DNA of 64,000 nt from Verrucomicrobiales bacterium (GCA_024636835.1 JAGXGH010000102.1:1-64000), one strand, 5' to 3'. Shown: positions 15,404 through 24,768, numbered from the stretch's first letter. The notes: a model not told the origin generated them from the sequence alone. Made by a program: numbers and translations.

Positions 15404-16197
15404 TGAGTGAGAAACCACACGCCATCCTTGAAGTCACGAATCTCTTTGCGCGGCGCGGGAGCACCGTCATTCTTGATCACCTGAACTGGCGAGTCAACCA
15501 CGGTGAGCACTGGGTGATTCTCGGTGCCAACGGCGCGGGAAAAACCTCTCTTTTAAATGCCATCACCGGTTATCTTGCTCCATTTCAAGGCAAGGTGGAA
15601 TTGCTCGGCCATACCTACGGGAAAGCCGATTGGCGCGAGGTGCGGCGGAAGATCGGCATCGTCACTTCACGGATGCGCGAGCACATCCCAGCTGGCGAAA
15701 CCGGGCTCGAGGTGGTGCTCAGCGGATTGCACGCCATGCTCGGATACTGGGGAGACTTACCGCCTCAAGAAATTGAGCAATCCACCGCACTACTTGATCT
15801 ACTCGAACTCAATCATCTCACCTACCGCCACTGGGAGTCTCTCTCTCAAGGTGAGCGACAAAAACTGCTCATCGCACGAGCACTGATCAACGACCCTAGC
15901 CTCCTCATTCTTGACGAATCCTGTGCCGGCCTGGACCCTATAGCTCGTGCGGAATTTCTCCGCTTTATCGACGAACTCGCCACGAGAAGTTCCGCGCCTA
16001 CCATCATCACGGTCACCCACCACGTCGAAGAAATCACCGCCACGACGACCCACGCACTCCTTCTGAAATCCGCACGGTCGCATGCTGCGGGGCCTATTCA
16101 TCAGGTGCTCAACGCGCAAAACCTCAGCAGCATTTACGACCATCCCGTAAGCATTGAATCATCCTCGAACGGAACATGGTCGGCACAGGTTCTATAG
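15403..16197 (+). CDS. ABC transporter ATP-binding protein without adjacent permease
   Basis: This 264-aa ATPase carries Walker A (GANGAGKTS), Q-loop (VTSRMREHIP), signature LSQGERQKL, Walker B (LLILDESCAGLD) and the H-loop (ITVTHHVEEI). The motif order and the TSRMREHI segment resemble the ModF/YlmA-type ATPases, which often lack a dedicated permease. It is the last gene of the envelope operon and overlaps its upstream neighbour by one base. Which membrane protein it energises is not visible; the three preceding proteins are not classical permeases. Confidence 0.85.
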   Translation: MSEKPHAILEVTNLFARRGSTVILDHLNWRVNHGEHWVILGANGAGKTSLLNAITGYLAPFQGKVELLGHTYGKADWREVRRKIGIVTSRMREHIPAGETGLEVVLSGLHAMLGYWGDLPPQEIEQSTALLDLLELNHLTYRHWESLSQGERQKLLIARALINDPSLLILDESCAGLDPIARAEFLRFIDELATRSSAPTIITVTHHVEEITATTTHALLLKSARSHAAGPIHQVLNAQNLSSIYDHPVSIESSSNGTWSAQVL

Positions 16198-16215
16198 TCG
16201 GTACAAACGCATCTC

Positions 16216-18117
16216 TTAGCGTAAAATCTCAGGGATAAGCCCACGCCCGCGCGGTTCCGGTTCGGCATCATCTTTCTCTGGCTTGTCTTCATCATCGGCC
16301 GGCTCATCTTGTTCGACTTTTGGAACATCCTCCTCATTCTTATCGCCTCCATTGAGGAAGTTGAAAAGCGTCGACCCTCCCTCCTCAATAATTCCCGCGC
16401 CACCTCGAAGCGCTGAATCTGCGGTGTCCCTAAGCATCGGCACACCGCCCTCAATCACACGTTGGGTGCCTTTGATGACTGCCTTTCCTGTGTCGGGAAC
16501 GATTTCCAAAATCCGCTCACCAGCAGCCCTCACCAAGCGAGCGCTCAAATCCTCTTGTGGATCATCCAAGGTGCCGGAAATCTTCACAGGCGTCCAACGC
16601 ATTCCTGCGCGAGATTCGGTAAAAACCACACTCTCGGCCCCGGGAACTCCAGCAAGCACGGACGGCGCAACACCAACCTGCAACAAGCCATTCAACTGAC
16701 CTTCGCTAATGTTCATGTCACCTTCTATTGCCATCAACCCACTGCTGTAAAAATAGATTTCACGGAGCTCAATCCGATCAGCCCGTTGAGCAAACCTCAA
16801 GCGCGCCTCATCGAATAAAATGGAGCGGAAGCGTTCTTTGCTCTCGGTATAAGCACCCAGCATAGGCATCATCCCCCCGAACATATCGGTGAACCCTGAG
16901 TCTGTTGCCAGGCGCGAAACGCCATCGATGATACCCACCGGTGTATCGTCCTCGACCGTCGGCGTGTCGAGCCTTGCCTTGTTCAGCCACACTTTGCCGG
17001 TGGTCGTCACCTCAGATTGAGTGGCACCGCGCTCGGTCAGGATTTCACCGTTGAATGAACCCACCAAACGGTTCGCCCACTTTGCACCAAGCAACTCCGC
17101 AATCGGCAATTGCTCGATCTTGGTCTCAAACCGCATCTCCCGCGCTCCCTCGATTACTGTGGACTTCACCAAGTAACCCTCGACCCGCACACGGGCATTG
17201 TTGCCAACGCCTCTTAACTCGGCCTCATTGACGAACAGATTTCCGTCGCGCAGTTCGATCACCGCACGATCAATCGCCAGCGCGCCCTCATCTTCACCGG
17301 CACCAAAAAACGGCAATATCGAAATCTGTCCACTGCTCAGATTGAAGCGATAGCCGCTCTCATCCGGTAACCGCTCGCCCTGCATGCCCATCCCGAGCGC
17401 ACGTGCTTCGCGGTTCTCTCCCAAGGGAAAGCGCAAATTTGCACTGCGGATATCCATCGTTTCCAACTCCGCTTTATCGGGCAGCAAAGTCATTGGCCAG
17501 CGCACTTTGTTATTAGACTCAGCCTCGACTGACATTCCCTCGTTAATTCCAGCAGTGGTGTCGGAGGCGTGCTCGGCGGCCGTTTCAGGATTATGGATAA
17601 AGTCGATCTTCATCCAATCCGCGCGCACCGATGGGATCAACCACACGCCACGTCTGACGCCATCCATAGAGATTTCAGTGCTTACCGTTCGCAGTTCGAT
17701 TTCTTCGAAAAACGCATCGCTCCCGCCCTCTGCCTTATAATTGTCCGTCTTCATCGTGAGGTTTTCCCACTCGAATGGCGCAAATACCGAAGTCTCAGCT
17801 CGTAGCGCCGCCCCCGTCTGCTCAGAAACTTGTGCGTGAAATTTATCACTCAGCAAATATCGGCGAACAAAAATGTATCCGGCAATCCCTCCCCCCACGA
17901 TGAGGAAGATCAAGCCAACACCGATCAATGTGAGCCAGGAACGAAATGTCCAACGGCGACGGCGGCGGCGAGAGCGCGATGGAGCCTTCGCTCCTTCGGT
18001 CATATTCACCGTATCCACGCCACTGCGTTTCACACTGCGCTTCTTCGCCACACCACGGCGGCGCTTGGGCGAAGGTTTTTTTTCTTCGGAAACTGGGCGG
18101 CGAATTGGTTCAGACAT
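16216..18117 (-). CDS. AsmA-like membrane protein
   Basis: The 633-aa protein begins with about 52 strongly basic residues (KRRRGVAKKRSVKRSG, SRSRRRRRRW), then one membrane helix (WLTLIGVGLIFLIVGGGIAG), then a long beta-rich periplasmic region typical of AsmA/DUF748-type proteins (RVEGYLVKSTVIEGAREM, GDMNISEGQLNGLLQVGV, VKISGTLDDPQEDLSARL). The tail is acidic (DEPADDEDKPEKDDAEPE). Proteins of this type form bridge-like or scaffold structures affecting lipid transport between membranes; that role is a family inference. It is transcribed toward the ABC ATPase gene with an 18-bp convergent gap. Confidence 0.75.
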   Translation of the reverse strand: MSEPIRRPVSEEKKPSPKRRRGVAKKRSVKRSGVDTVNMTEGAKAPSRSRRRRRRWTFRSWLTLIGVGLIFLIVGGGIAGYIFVRRYLLSDKFHAQVSEQTGAALRAETSVFAPFEWENLTMKTDNYKAEGGSDAFFEEIELRTVSTEISMDGVRRGVWLIPSVRADWMKIDFIHNPETAAEHASDTTAGINEGMSVEAESNNKVRWPMTLLPDKAELETMDIRSANLRFPLGENREARALGMGMQGERLPDESGYRFNLSSGQISILPFFGAGEDEGALAIDRAVIELRDGNLFVNEAELRGVGNNARVRVEGYLVKSTVIEGAREMRFETKIEQLPIAELLGAKWANRLVGSFNGEILTERGATQSEVTTTGKVWLNKARLDTPTVEDDTPVGIIDGVSRLATDSGFTDMFGGMMPMLGAYTESKERFRSILFDEARLRFAQRADRIELREIYFYSSGLMAIEGDMNISEGQLNGLLQVGVAPSVLAGVPGAESVVFTESRAGMRWTPVKISGTLDDPQEDLSARLVRAAGERILEIVPDTGKAVIKGTQRVIEGGVPMLRDTADSALRGGAGIIEEGGSTLFNFLNGGDKNEEDVPKVEQDEPADDEDKPEKDDAEPEPRGRGLIPEILR

Positions 18118-18281
18118 GGAATCGTATCAAAAGAGGAGAATAGGCGGACAAGCCACACGCTTGAATGAATCATAACGCTTCAGGCACTGGCAAGCTTTGA
18201 CCGAATATGAACATTTCTTCGCAACCAATGTCTCGCAATCATCTTGATCTACTAAAGATCTATTAATTTCCATCAAAATCC

Positions 18282-18358
18282 CTAAGAATTCTGCTTTCCT
18301 TCCCTCTATCGGTTTGATTGCTTCAAGACAGTCGTTTTATCCAAACTAAGAATTCTTA
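18282..18358 (+). promoter_or_regulatory. Paired CTAAGAATTCT motifs upstream of ABC transporter gene
   Basis: CTAAGAATTCT occurs at 18282-18292 and again at 18346-18356, 64 bp apart; the second lies within the palindrome TAAGAATTCTTA (18347-18358), about 50 bp before the ABC transporter start. This is the only repeated motif I see in the 288-bp divergent spacer. An operator is possible. Confidence 0.25.
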
Positions 18359-18405
18359 AGTTCTGATCGTTTTGTGACTAACCAGGCAACGTCCACCTAA
18401 TCATC

Positions 18406-20349
18406 ATGCTCGAACTTCGTAATATTTACTTTTCCATCACCAAAGATGGTGAAGAGCTCGATCTCCTCCACGACATCGCGCTCAACCTCCCGCGTGGACA
18501 CTTCACCGCCATCGTCGGCCCTTCAGGTTGCGGTAAGTCCACGTTGCTGAAAACCATTGCAGGGCTGAATATCGAGTCCGCTGGCGAAATCCACTGGATG
18601 AAGCGTAACCTGCTTGAAGACGGTGACCTTCTTCCCAACGAGTTCGGCTATGTCCCGCAATTTTCCATCGCCTACGAACAACTCACCGTTGACGAAAGCG
18701 TCGACAGCGCAAGCCGCCTCCGCGTGCGCGCATGGGGACGTGAGGCCCGCGACGCAATCGTCGACCGCGCGCTCGATCAAGCCGGGCTCACCGACATCGC
18801 AGACCGTCGTGTGAGCGTGCTTTCCGGTGGCCAGAAGCGCCGCCTCGGCTTGGCCATGGAACTCGTAGCAAACCCACCACTGCTGCTCTGCGACGAAGTC
18901 ACCTCCGGACTCGACCCGAAATCCGAGGATGAGATCGTCCACCTACTCGCCGACCTCGCGCACAATCAAAACCGCACCGTCGTCAACGTCACACACAGCT
19001 TGGCGAACCTACAGCTCTACGATTCCATTATCGTTCTCTACGCAGGATGTCTCGCCTATCACGGGCCACCATCCGCCATGCCTCACTACTTTAGCGTTGA
19101 ACACGCTGAAGACGTCTATCCAGCACTGGGCAAACGCTCGCCCGAGCAGTGGCACTCCTCATGGAGCAAACACCGCAGGTTTTACTACGACAAACTCGGA
19201 CTCGAGCTTCCCAAAAAACCGTCCGAAGCGCACGACCACGACGCCCTGCCAGAGGAAGACAAGATTGAAGAGGAAGGTGGCGAACTACAGGAAGACGACA
19301 CCACAACATTGATCGCCAAACCGGTAGCCATCGAGGAACTCGAGACCGAAAACGTTGAAGAAAAGAGCGAGGACGTTGACATTACATCCACCGAAGAACT
19401 TTCTACCGACGCAGCGCAGGAGGTTGATGATGAAGCCGATCTCGAAGACGACGATGAAAGCGAAGACTCTGGACAGACCATCCAAGAGGTAGCACGCCGG
19501 CCTGGAGTCCTCGCCCAGTTCATTCTTCTACTCAGCCGACGCTATAAAATCTTTTTCCGCGATCGAACCCAGCTCATTCTCCACCTCGCGATTCTCATTG
19601 GATTTCCGGCACTGGTGGCGATCTTCACCATCGACGGAATTGATCCACTTCTGAGGCCGAGCCAACTCACCGGATCAGCATACCAGCAGATTCAAGAGAA
19701 CATTGATGTTCGCGAGAGCCGCATGATTTCCGGCAGCTTCGTCTCCGGTCTTATTATGTTCCAGATCGTTCTTCTCACCCTGATGGGAGCGAACAATTCG
19801 GCACGTGAAGTGGCGGGTGAACGCAATATCCCGGAAAAGGAAAAACTCGGAGGCCTCCGTCCCAGTGCCTATCTCGCTAGCAAAATCGTCTTCCTTTCGA
19901 TGATGGTCATTGTCCAATCCCTTTGGATGGCTGCCTTCGTCGAGTTTTTCTGGAATCTCCCTGGAAGCATTGAATCCCATGCGATTCTGCTACTCCTCGT
20001 CAATGGTGCCATGACCGGCATCTGCCTTGGCATCTCCGCAATGATGCGCTCTGCGGATCAAGCGAACCTACTCAGTATTTATCTGGTCGGCTTCCAACTC
20101 CCACTCTCAGGAGCCATTCTCGCCCTACCCAAGCTGTTCGAGCCCATCATCCGTCCGTTTATCTCCGCGTATTGGAGTTGGTCCGGGTCTGTCTCAGCAC
20201 TCGATTCCGACTACGGCCAAGCGGTGCGAACCGTTTCTGAAACTGGAATCTCGCCAAATCAGCTTTGCGTGATCATGTTAAGTATTCATATTGCCGCAGG
20301 CCTCGTCATAGCTATGTTCGGTCTGCGCAAAACCATGTGGCAAGCGTAA
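18406..20349 (+). CDS. ABCG-type ABC transporter (ATPase fused to ABC2 permease)
   Basis: This 647-aa protein has an N-terminal ATPase: Walker A GPSGCGKST (near residue 40), signature LSGGQKRRLG, Walker B LLLCDEVTSGLD, H-loop VNVTHS. Then comes an exceptionally acidic linker of about 90 residues (to about residue 360, e.g. DDEADLEDDDESEDSGQT) and an ABC2-type permease with about six membrane helices (LILHLAILIGFPALVAIFTI to IHIAAGLVIAMFGL). This is the half-transporter order of the eukaryotic White/ABCG group, also found in bacteria. It probably exports a lipid or similar compound as a dimer. The substrate is unknown. Two envelope proteins follow on the same strand. Confidence 0.9.
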   Translation: MLELRNIYFSITKDGEELDLLHDIALNLPRGHFTAIVGPSGCGKSTLLKTIAGLNIESAGEIHWMKRNLLEDGDLLPNEFGYVPQFSIAYEQLTVDESVDSASRLRVRAWGREARDAIVDRALDQAGLTDIADRRVSVLSGGQKRRLGLAMELVANPPLLLCDEVTSGLDPKSEDEIVHLLADLAHNQNRTVVNVTHSLANLQLYDSIIVLYAGCLAYHGPPSAMPHYFSVEHAEDVYPALGKRSPEQWHSSWSKHRRFYYDKLGLELPKKPSEAHDHDALPEEDKIEEEGGELQEDDTTTLIAKPVAIEELETENVEEKSEDVDITSTEELSTDAAQEVDDEADLEDDDESEDSGQTIQEVARRPGVLAQFILLLSRRYKIFFRDRTQLILHLAILIGFPALVAIFTIDGIDPLLRPSQLTGSAYQQIQENIDVRESRMISGSFVSGLIMFQIVLLTLMGANNSAREVAGERNIPEKEKLGGLRPSAYLASKIVFLSMMVIVQSLWMAAFVEFFWNLPGSIESHAILLLLVNGAMTGICLGISAMMRSADQANLLSIYLVGFQLPLSGAILALPKLFEPIIRPFISAYWSWSGSVSALDSDYGQAVRTVSETGISPNQLCVIMLSIHIAAGLVIAMFGLRKTMWQA

Positions 20350-20396
20350 ATCCATCATCCTTTACCTCCCAATCTCATTTCCCCACTAATTACTTC

Positions 20397-20804
20397 ATGT
20401 CACGTCGTCGCAGAAAACAACAAAGTTCACCAAAAGGCCTCATCATCGCCGGCATTGTCGCCGTTGCTCTTATTGCCGCCTTTTTCTTTCTTAGATCCTT
20501 CGGCGAGGAGACGACCACAGGGTCATACTCTGAATTCCCACTCGACACCTACTACGCCAATTCAGAAAATCTGATCGGTAATAACTACAGTGTCGAAGGC
20601 GTGGTGAACCGGCGCGACCGCATCACCACGGAGGGACAACTCATCACGCTCAATGTGGAATCCGCCACCGGGCCAACACCCATCCCCGTGCTCATCCCGT
20701 CAAACATCGGCGATATGAATATTGAGCCTGGGTTCCGCATCCGTTTAGACGTTCGCGTGAACGCTGATGGAATACCCGAGGCCACCGCCGTCTCCGATTT
20801 CTAA
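20397..20804 (+). CDS. Membrane-anchored OB-fold-like protein (135 aa)
   Basis: Met at 20397 follows the transporter stop by 47 bp; longer frames run into the transporter gene. A basic N-terminus (MSRRRRKQQS) leads into one membrane helix (GLIIAGIVAVALIAAFFFL), and the remaining 95 residues have an OB-fold-like beta pattern (NNYSVEGVVNRRDRITTE, LITLNVESATGPTPIPVLIP). Such small anchored OB domains occur in the Verrucomicrobiota as proteins of unknown role. The position between the transporter and a secreted TPR-like protein suggests one operon. Confidence 0.65.
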   Translation: MSRRRRKQQSSPKGLIIAGIVAVALIAAFFFLRSFGEETTTGSYSEFPLDTYYANSENLIGNNYSVEGVVNRRDRITTEGQLITLNVESATGPTPIPVLIPSNIGDMNIEPGFRIRLDVRVNADGIPEATAVSDF

Positions 20805-20867
20805 ACCAAACCCCACCTTCTAAACCGCTTCTCTTATAGTCGCACCCCCTTCTAACTCCCCAAACTC

Positions 20868-22916
20868 ATGAAAAGAAGATTCCCCATCCTCGCCCTAGCA
20901 GGAATGACTGCTCTCGGCACTTTGCCCGTCGCACTCGGCCAAGGTGGATTCGTCAATCCACCACAACAACCCGCACAGCCTCAAGGCGGCGGCGGCAATA
21001 CGACGATCGTCAATAAACAACAACCGAAAAACGACACGGCATCGCCTTTCGGCAACGAGATCCCCGTTTTTGACGCATCCACCGAGAATGTCGCATTCAA
21101 CGGCAATGCATGGAACGTCAATGACCAGCGAATCTTTGCGATGCGCTTCGAAAGCTATCTAAACACTCCGCCGCTCGACGATGAAGTAGCGCGCGAGTAT
21201 TACGAGACTCTCGGCGAAATTGCCAAGCTTTTGACGACCGGAGGGCTTACACAGCGTCGCGCCAACATGCCCAAGGCATTAGCCCTGCTCAGCAAAGCTT
21301 CCGAGTATCCTAGCGATAACCAAATCAGCGCCGCACTCTACAATCAGATTTTTCAAATCTGGCTCGTCAACCGCGACCGCAATCAAATGAAGGCCGAGAT
21401 TGATGCGATCAAAAAAGAACAGGATCGCCTCACGTGGCGCGGTGACTTGAAAGCCACTGAAGCACCACTCACTAATCCGACGGCATCCACAGGCGGTAAC
21501 AACCAACGCGGCGGCGGAAGAAACCAGCGCGGCGGCGGCGGTGGTGGTGGTTCCGGCGGTGGTGCACCAGCAGGCGTAGGCACCAATTCGATCGAATACC
21601 TTCGCATCATCAAGGACATGGGTGAAAACGATATTACTGAAAAAGCGCTCGCCGCCGCGATGAAAGTCAGCGAAGTCAGGGCGAAGACAGAATACCATCT
21701 TTTCATGGGCCAGCTCTTTTTGCAGCGCCGATTCCAGCACTGTATTCTTGCAGGTCGATTCTATAACCACATCTTCGACGATGGCGAAGCGACTCTGAAG
21801 ATCAAAAAAGACTCAGACGTCGGCAAGCTCTTCAATGAGTCCCTCGGCGGTAGTCCGACGGTTTCCACTCTCGACGGAATGGCCAACGAGTCGATCGGTG
21901 AAGTATCTACAAAGATTCGTGCGGTGAAGTATTTGATCGAAAAGAATGAACTGTGGAGCGCCTACCAGCGTCTCCAAGAAGCATTCATCATCGGAGAATA
22001 CTTGGAGCCGGTGCGCTTCCTTCCATTGGAAAGTAAGCGTCGCCTCCACAAATTTGCGCAGAAGCGTTATCGTCTTCTCAATGCAATGGCAGCGAAGGAT
22101 TTCACCCGCGCTACAGAATACCTCGATGCCATGTATGCCGAGGCACCTGACTTTGATGGCGCCAAAGAGGAAGCTTGGGTGAACTCACAAAAGCTGGCGT
22201 CCAACATGGCATTGAAGAAAGCCGAACAGCTCTACTTCGAAAATAAGGGCGATGAGGCAGACCAGCAAATCAAGACCGCCATCGAAATTTGGCCGAGCAA
22301 TCCAAACCTCGAAGAGTTCATGGACAAAAGCAACGACCTCACCGGCGTGCTGAAAATCCGCAACGACTTCGAACGCTTCAAAGCCGAAGGCAATTACGAA
22401 CTCATCGTTCGCGATATCGGACAATACCTCGCCGCCTTCAAGGACGACGAAGCCAAACTCGACGAGATCAATCAGATCGCCCGAGACTTCAACGAAGTCG
22501 AACAAGCCATCGAGCTTTCGAAGCGTGCCGAATCGAGTTCCACCCCATACGCGGTCATTGCAGCCTGGGAGGAAGTTCAGATCCTTAAGGACAAATTCCC
22601 CACCAACATGAAGCTCGCTCTGCGCTCAGACGCACTGACGAAACAGGTCGCGGGATTCGCCGACACGGTGCAGCAAGCGATTCGTCACGAACGCGCCAGC
22701 CGCACAGGCTCCGCTCTAGCTCACTACATGAAGGCACGGATGGAATACCCGGACAGTAAATATGCGCGCGAGGGAATCGACCGCTTGCTCGATGATGCGA
22801 TGGATGAGGGTTCAAGTTCTCCAGTGTTCGACTCAGGTAGCGACACCACGATAAGCACATCCGGATTTGAAACACAGGCACCAGCGAAGCCAGACGCGCC
22901 AGTAGATCCATTCTAA
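20868..22916 (+). CDS. Large secreted helical-repeat protein of unknown function
   Basis: This 682-aa protein has a signal peptide (MKRRFPILALAGMTALGTLP, cleavage near LG-Q), a Pro/Gly/Gln-rich start, and a Gly-rich tract in the middle (about residues 205-240, including GGGGGGGSGGG). The rest is helical with TPR-like periodicity (FTRATEYLDAMYAEAPDFDG, QLYFENKGDEADQQIKTAIE, HERASRTGSALAHYMKARME). It ends in PDAPVDPF. No catalytic motif is visible. It closes the ABC transporter operon and is followed by a strong terminator. A periplasmic scaffold is likely. Confidence 0.65.
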   Translation: MKRRFPILALAGMTALGTLPVALGQGGFVNPPQQPAQPQGGGGNTTIVNKQQPKNDTASPFGNEIPVFDASTENVAFNGNAWNVNDQRIFAMRFESYLNTPPLDDEVAREYYETLGEIAKLLTTGGLTQRRANMPKALALLSKASEYPSDNQISAALYNQIFQIWLVNRDRNQMKAEIDAIKKEQDRLTWRGDLKATEAPLTNPTASTGGNNQRGGGRNQRGGGGGGGSGGGAPAGVGTNSIEYLRIIKDMGENDITEKALAAAMKVSEVRAKTEYHLFMGQLFLQRRFQHCILAGRFYNHIFDDGEATLKIKKDSDVGKLFNESLGGSPTVSTLDGMANESIGEVSTKIRAVKYLIEKNELWSAYQRLQEAFIIGEYLEPVRFLPLESKRRLHKFAQKRYRLLNAMAAKDFTRATEYLDAMYAEAPDFDGAKEEAWVNSQKLASNMALKKAEQLYFENKGDEADQQIKTAIEIWPSNPNLEEFMDKSNDLTGVLKIRNDFERFKAEGNYELIVRDIGQYLAAFKDDEAKLDEINQIARDFNEVEQAIELSKRAESSSTPYAVIAAWEEVQILKDKFPTNMKLALRSDALTKQVAGFADTVQQAIRHERASRTGSALAHYMKARMEYPDSKYAREGIDRLLDDAMDEGSSSPVFDSGSDTTISTSGFETQAPAKPDAPVDPF

Positions 22917-22964
22917 GCCAGATTGCAGCTGATCACTTTTAAGGTTGTTCCCTTGCTGGACATC

Positions 22965-22999
22965 AAGCGTAACGGACAATAATTCCGTTACGCTTTTTT
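22965..22999 (+). terminator. Rho-independent terminator
   Basis: Perfect 12-bp stem AAGCGTAACGGA (22965-22976) and TCCGTTACGCTT (22984-22995) with a 7-base loop, followed by a run of six T (22994-22999). It closes the operon ending at 22916. Oddly, the T-run directly touches the ATG of the next gene at 23000. Confidence 0.93.
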
Positions 23000-23647
23000 A
23001 TGCTTTCCACACGTCTTCTTCGCTGGGGTTTCACCCGATCCGTCAAACGGATGGTCCGCAAGGAATTCGAAAGCGTGCAAGTAGAACTTCCCGATGATTG
23101 GTCGCCACCCAGCGGACCGCTGTTGGTCGCTGCGAACCATCCCAGCTGGTGGGATCCAATGATCGCCACCTTGATTGCCGATCGGTGGTTCCGTGATCGC
23201 GAGCATATCTCGGCGATGGATGCCGACATGCTCGAGCGCTACTCCGTCCTCAAAAAACTCGGATTCCTTCCGGTGGATCACAGCTCGATCTCCTCAGTGC
23301 GGACATTTCTTCAGCAGGCAACGACTCGCCTAAGAGACAACAACGCCGTGCTATGGATCACCCCTCAAGGGCATTTCGCAGATCCCAGACTGCGTCCTCT
23401 AAAGTTCGCACCAGGGATAAGCCACCTCGCAAAACACGTCCTGGACCTCACCATCCAACCCGTAGCTTTGGAATATACCTTCTGGGACACCAAAAAGCCA
23501 CAAGTGCTCGTTTCCTTTTGCAAACCAATCTCCACCACAGAGCCCGATGCCGCCAAGCGTGCTGAGCGAGCACTTGAAAACCAACTCGACCATCTCGCAT
23601 CACTCGCTATCGACCGTGACCCCGAACGATTCACCACTCAACTATGA
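23000..23647 (+). CDS. 1-acyl-glycerol-3-phosphate acyltransferase-like (PlsC family) protein
   Basis: This 215-aa acyltransferase shows the catalytic HX4D motif as NHPSWWDP (H47, D52), the glycerol-phosphate-site region (LGFLPVDHSS), and motif III-like PQGHFADPR. It lacks the extra membrane helix of full PlsC. Its stop overlaps the glycosyltransferase start (ATGA), so the two are coupled. This pairing resembles the acyltransferase and glycosyltransferase that decorate C30 carotenoids or glycolipids; the substrate is open. The start at 23000 sits on a terminator T-run, so Met18 (23051) may be the true start. Confidence 0.85.
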   Translation: MLSTRLLRWGFTRSVKRMVRKEFESVQVELPDDWSPPSGPLLVAANHPSWWDPMIATLIADRWFRDREHISAMDADMLERYSVLKKLGFLPVDHSSISSVRTFLQQATTRLRDNNAVLWITPQGHFADPRLRPLKFAPGISHLAKHVLDLTIQPVALEYTFWDTKKPQVLVSFCKPISTTEPDAAKRAERALENQLDHLASLAIDRDPERFTTQL

Positions 23648-24756
23648 CCGCTGAAATCATCGCGTGGATATGTATCGGAGTGGCAGCGATAGCCTTCATT
23701 TCCGCCCTGTTCAACACCATCGCATTCCGTCCGCCTTCTGAGTGCCCCGACCTTCGCGCGCTACCACCACTGTCGGTGCTCATCCCTGCACGCAATGAAG
23801 CCGGAAGTATCGAACACTGCCTGGCAGCACTTCTGAAGTCCGACCACCCTGATTTCGAAATCCTCGTTTTGGATGATAATTCAGAGGACGCTACTCCGCA
23901 AATCATCGATGAGGTTTCCACTACGCATCCTCAAGTCAGACGACTCACGGGATCTTCATTAGAGCCGGGTTGGAACGGCAAACAGTTCGCCTGCTGGCAA
24001 CTGGCACGGGCGGCAAAACACGAGCACTTCGTCTTTATCGATGCCGATGTTCGCCTCAAACCTGATGCCCTCTCCACGGCACATCACCTCTTCCTCACAC
24101 AAGACATCGGACTGCTTTCAGGCTTCCCTCGCCAAATCACCGGCACTTGGATGGAGAAAGCACTCATCCCCATGATCAACTTCGTTCTGCTCGGCTTCCT
24201 TCCCTTCATCATGATGAGGAAAACGCGTATCCCTGGGTTCTCGGCAGGTTGTGGCCAATTCTTTTTGACCTCAAGATCGGCCTACAGCGATACCAGAGGG
24301 CATCAAGCCATCCAATCTTCCGCCCACGATGGCGTAAAACTTCCCCGTGCCTACCGTGCCGCCGGATTTCGCACCGACGTTTGTGATTTTTCGAAGCATG
24401 CCAGCGTCAGAATGTATCACTCAGTAGCCGAAGTCTGGCGAGGATTGATGAAGAACGCTACTGAAGGAATCGGCGCAAAACCGAGCATCCTCCCAATGAC
24501 ATTCCTGCTCATCGTCGGTCACGTTCTACCATGGGCACTACTCTGGACTGACGATCCAGTCGTCACAACGCTGGCTGCCCTTGGGATCGTCATATCCTAC
24601 GCCACGAGACTAATCACCACATTACCGTATGGCTTATCGCTTACCGGCGCTCTTTTTCACCCCATCGGTGTTGTGCTCCTCATCGCGATTCAATGGTGGG
24701 CATGGGTAGAAAAACTCACCGGCAGAAACACCACTTGGAAAGGCCGGCCCGTTTAA
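23644..24756 (+). CDS. Membrane glycosyltransferase family 2 (CrtQ-like)
   Basis: This 370-aa GT-A glycosyltransferase has an N-terminal membrane helix (IIAWICIGVAAIAFISALF), the nucleotide-sugar domain with VLIPARNEAGSIEHCL, DDNSEDATP and the metal-binding DADVR, and three or four C-terminal membrane helices (FVLLGFLPFIMM, MTFLLIVGHVLPWALLW, PIGVVLLIAIQWWAWV). The arrangement matches the membrane GT2 enzymes that include staphyloxanthin CrtQ. It overlaps the acyltransferase gene by 4 bp. No carotene synthase or desaturase lies in the window, so a carotenoid role is only a hypothesis. Confidence 0.85.
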   Translation: MTAEIIAWICIGVAAIAFISALFNTIAFRPPSECPDLRALPPLSVLIPARNEAGSIEHCLAALLKSDHPDFEILVLDDNSEDATPQIIDEVSTTHPQVRRLTGSSLEPGWNGKQFACWQLARAAKHEHFVFIDADVRLKPDALSTAHHLFLTQDIGLLSGFPRQITGTWMEKALIPMINFVLLGFLPFIMMRKTRIPGFSAGCGQFFLTSRSAYSDTRGHQAIQSSAHDGVKLPRAYRAAGFRTDVCDFSKHASVRMYHSVAEVWRGLMKNATEGIGAKPSILPMTFLLIVGHVLPWALLWTDDPVVTTLAALGIVISYATRLITTLPYGLSLTGALFHPIGVVLLIAIQWWAWVEKLTGRNTTWKGRPV

Positions 24757-24768
24757 GTTTTTCACATA

